Part shown: piece by piece, positions 63,976-64,000 of the stretch
Layout of the letters: every line of letters begins with the position of its first letter
Position numbering within the stretch: the stretch's first letter is position 1
Source: Thermomonas sp.
GTDB lineage: Bacteria > Pseudomonadota > Gammaproteobacteria > Xanthomonadales > Xanthomonadaceae
Reading direction: 5' to 3'
NCBI RefSeq assembly: GCF_029945965.1
Contig: NZ_JAQSDO010000012.1
Location: 35,253-99,252, forward strand
Length of the DNA stretch: 64,000 bases
Notes under the pieces: generated by a model
Told to the model about the DNA's origin: nothing
Seen by the model: the letters and a program-made list of their open reading frames with translations, nothing else
Database searches by the model: none
Position numbers and translations under genes: made by a program

Positions 63976-64000
63976 AAAGTGGGGTCAGAGTCGCCTTTCC
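63976..64000 (+). repeat. Start of a second copy of the GGGGTCAGAGT repeat, cut by the window end
   Basis: GTGGGGTCAGAGTCGCC, followed by TTTCC, occurs 100 bases upstream of the adaptor gene start. It shares the GGGGTCAGAGT core and trailing TTTCC with the TIR element at 46421-46520. Only the left arm is visible. If it continues like other copies of this type, an inverted arm or a REP-associated tyrosine transposase gene may follow beyond the edge. Confidence 0.6.

Overview
The window is 64 kb of GC-rich, densely packed chromosome. It most likely comes from a gammaproteobacterium of the Xanthomonadaceae/Lysobacter group. This is an inference from gene content and order, not from a database search: leuA-C-D-B followed by a TetR gene and pcm-tolC-waaA; dsbD-tlpA-aroQ-accB-accC; prmA-fis-purH-purD; glnE beside an ELM1-family gene; and a phasin gene. 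Coding density is about 90%. There is no prophage, integrase, CRISPR array or rRNA.

Layout. 1-4.3 kb: leucine biosynthesis (leuA truncated at the left edge, then leuC, leuD, leuB). 4.3-7.3 kb: a TetR-type regulator behind a palindromic operator candidate, an isoaspartyl methyltransferase and a TolC outer-membrane channel. 7.3-13.2 kb: lipopolysaccharide genes (Kdo transferase, lipid A acyltransferase, GT9 heptosyltransferase-like, O-antigen ligase/polymerase-like, GT4) and a small zinc-finger protein. 13.2-20 kb: pirin, a RutE-like nitroreductase, an ELM1-family protein, glnE and a Ycf46-like AAA ATPase. 20-26.7 kb: a phytoene-desaturase-like flavoprotein, a decayed TPR/membrane gene and two c-di-GMP enzymes. 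26.8-29.1 kb: groES-groEL with a sigma-32 promoter and REP-like palindromes between the two genes. 29.2-41 kb: dsbD (with two tandem alpha domains), tlpA, aroQ, accBC, an exported protein of unknown function, prmA, a DUF3426 protein, fis, purH and purD. 41-46.5 kb: an accessory-looking stretch with an alcohol dehydrogenase, an old-yellow-enzyme homologue, an extradiol dioxygenase, an AbrB/Doc toxin-antitoxin pair, an M28 peptidase with an altered zinc site, and a short terminal-inverted-repeat element. 46.5-53.2 kb: a pseudouridine synthase, an LplT-PlsC fusion, and a DUF6776-erpA-nudC-ampE operon beside a DUF4126 gene. 53.2-57.6 kb: a signalling cassette made of a small helical protein, a receiver protein with degenerate GGDEF/EAL domains, and a hybrid histidine kinase whose start codon overlaps the preceding stop. 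57.6-64 kb: queD, elongator tRNA-Met, rppH, a phasin gene with PhaR-like operators, an RND efflux pump with its adaptor, and the start of a second copy of the repeat seen at 46.4 kb.

How parts may work together. The RND pump at 59.6-63.9 kb has no outer-membrane factor beside it, so the TolC at 5.85 kb is a plausible partner. Three proteins make or break c-di-GMP or look like receptors for it, so second-messenger signalling is prominent. The signalling cassette at 53.3-57.6 kb is the best candidate for an uncharacterised system. The clearest regulatory sequences are the sigma-32 promoter of groES, the stable-RNA promoter of tRNA-Met, the paired TGC-ATC-GCA sites over the phasin promoter, and the inverted repeats before the TetR gene and the toxin-antitoxin pair. 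All functional calls rest on motif recognition by eye.
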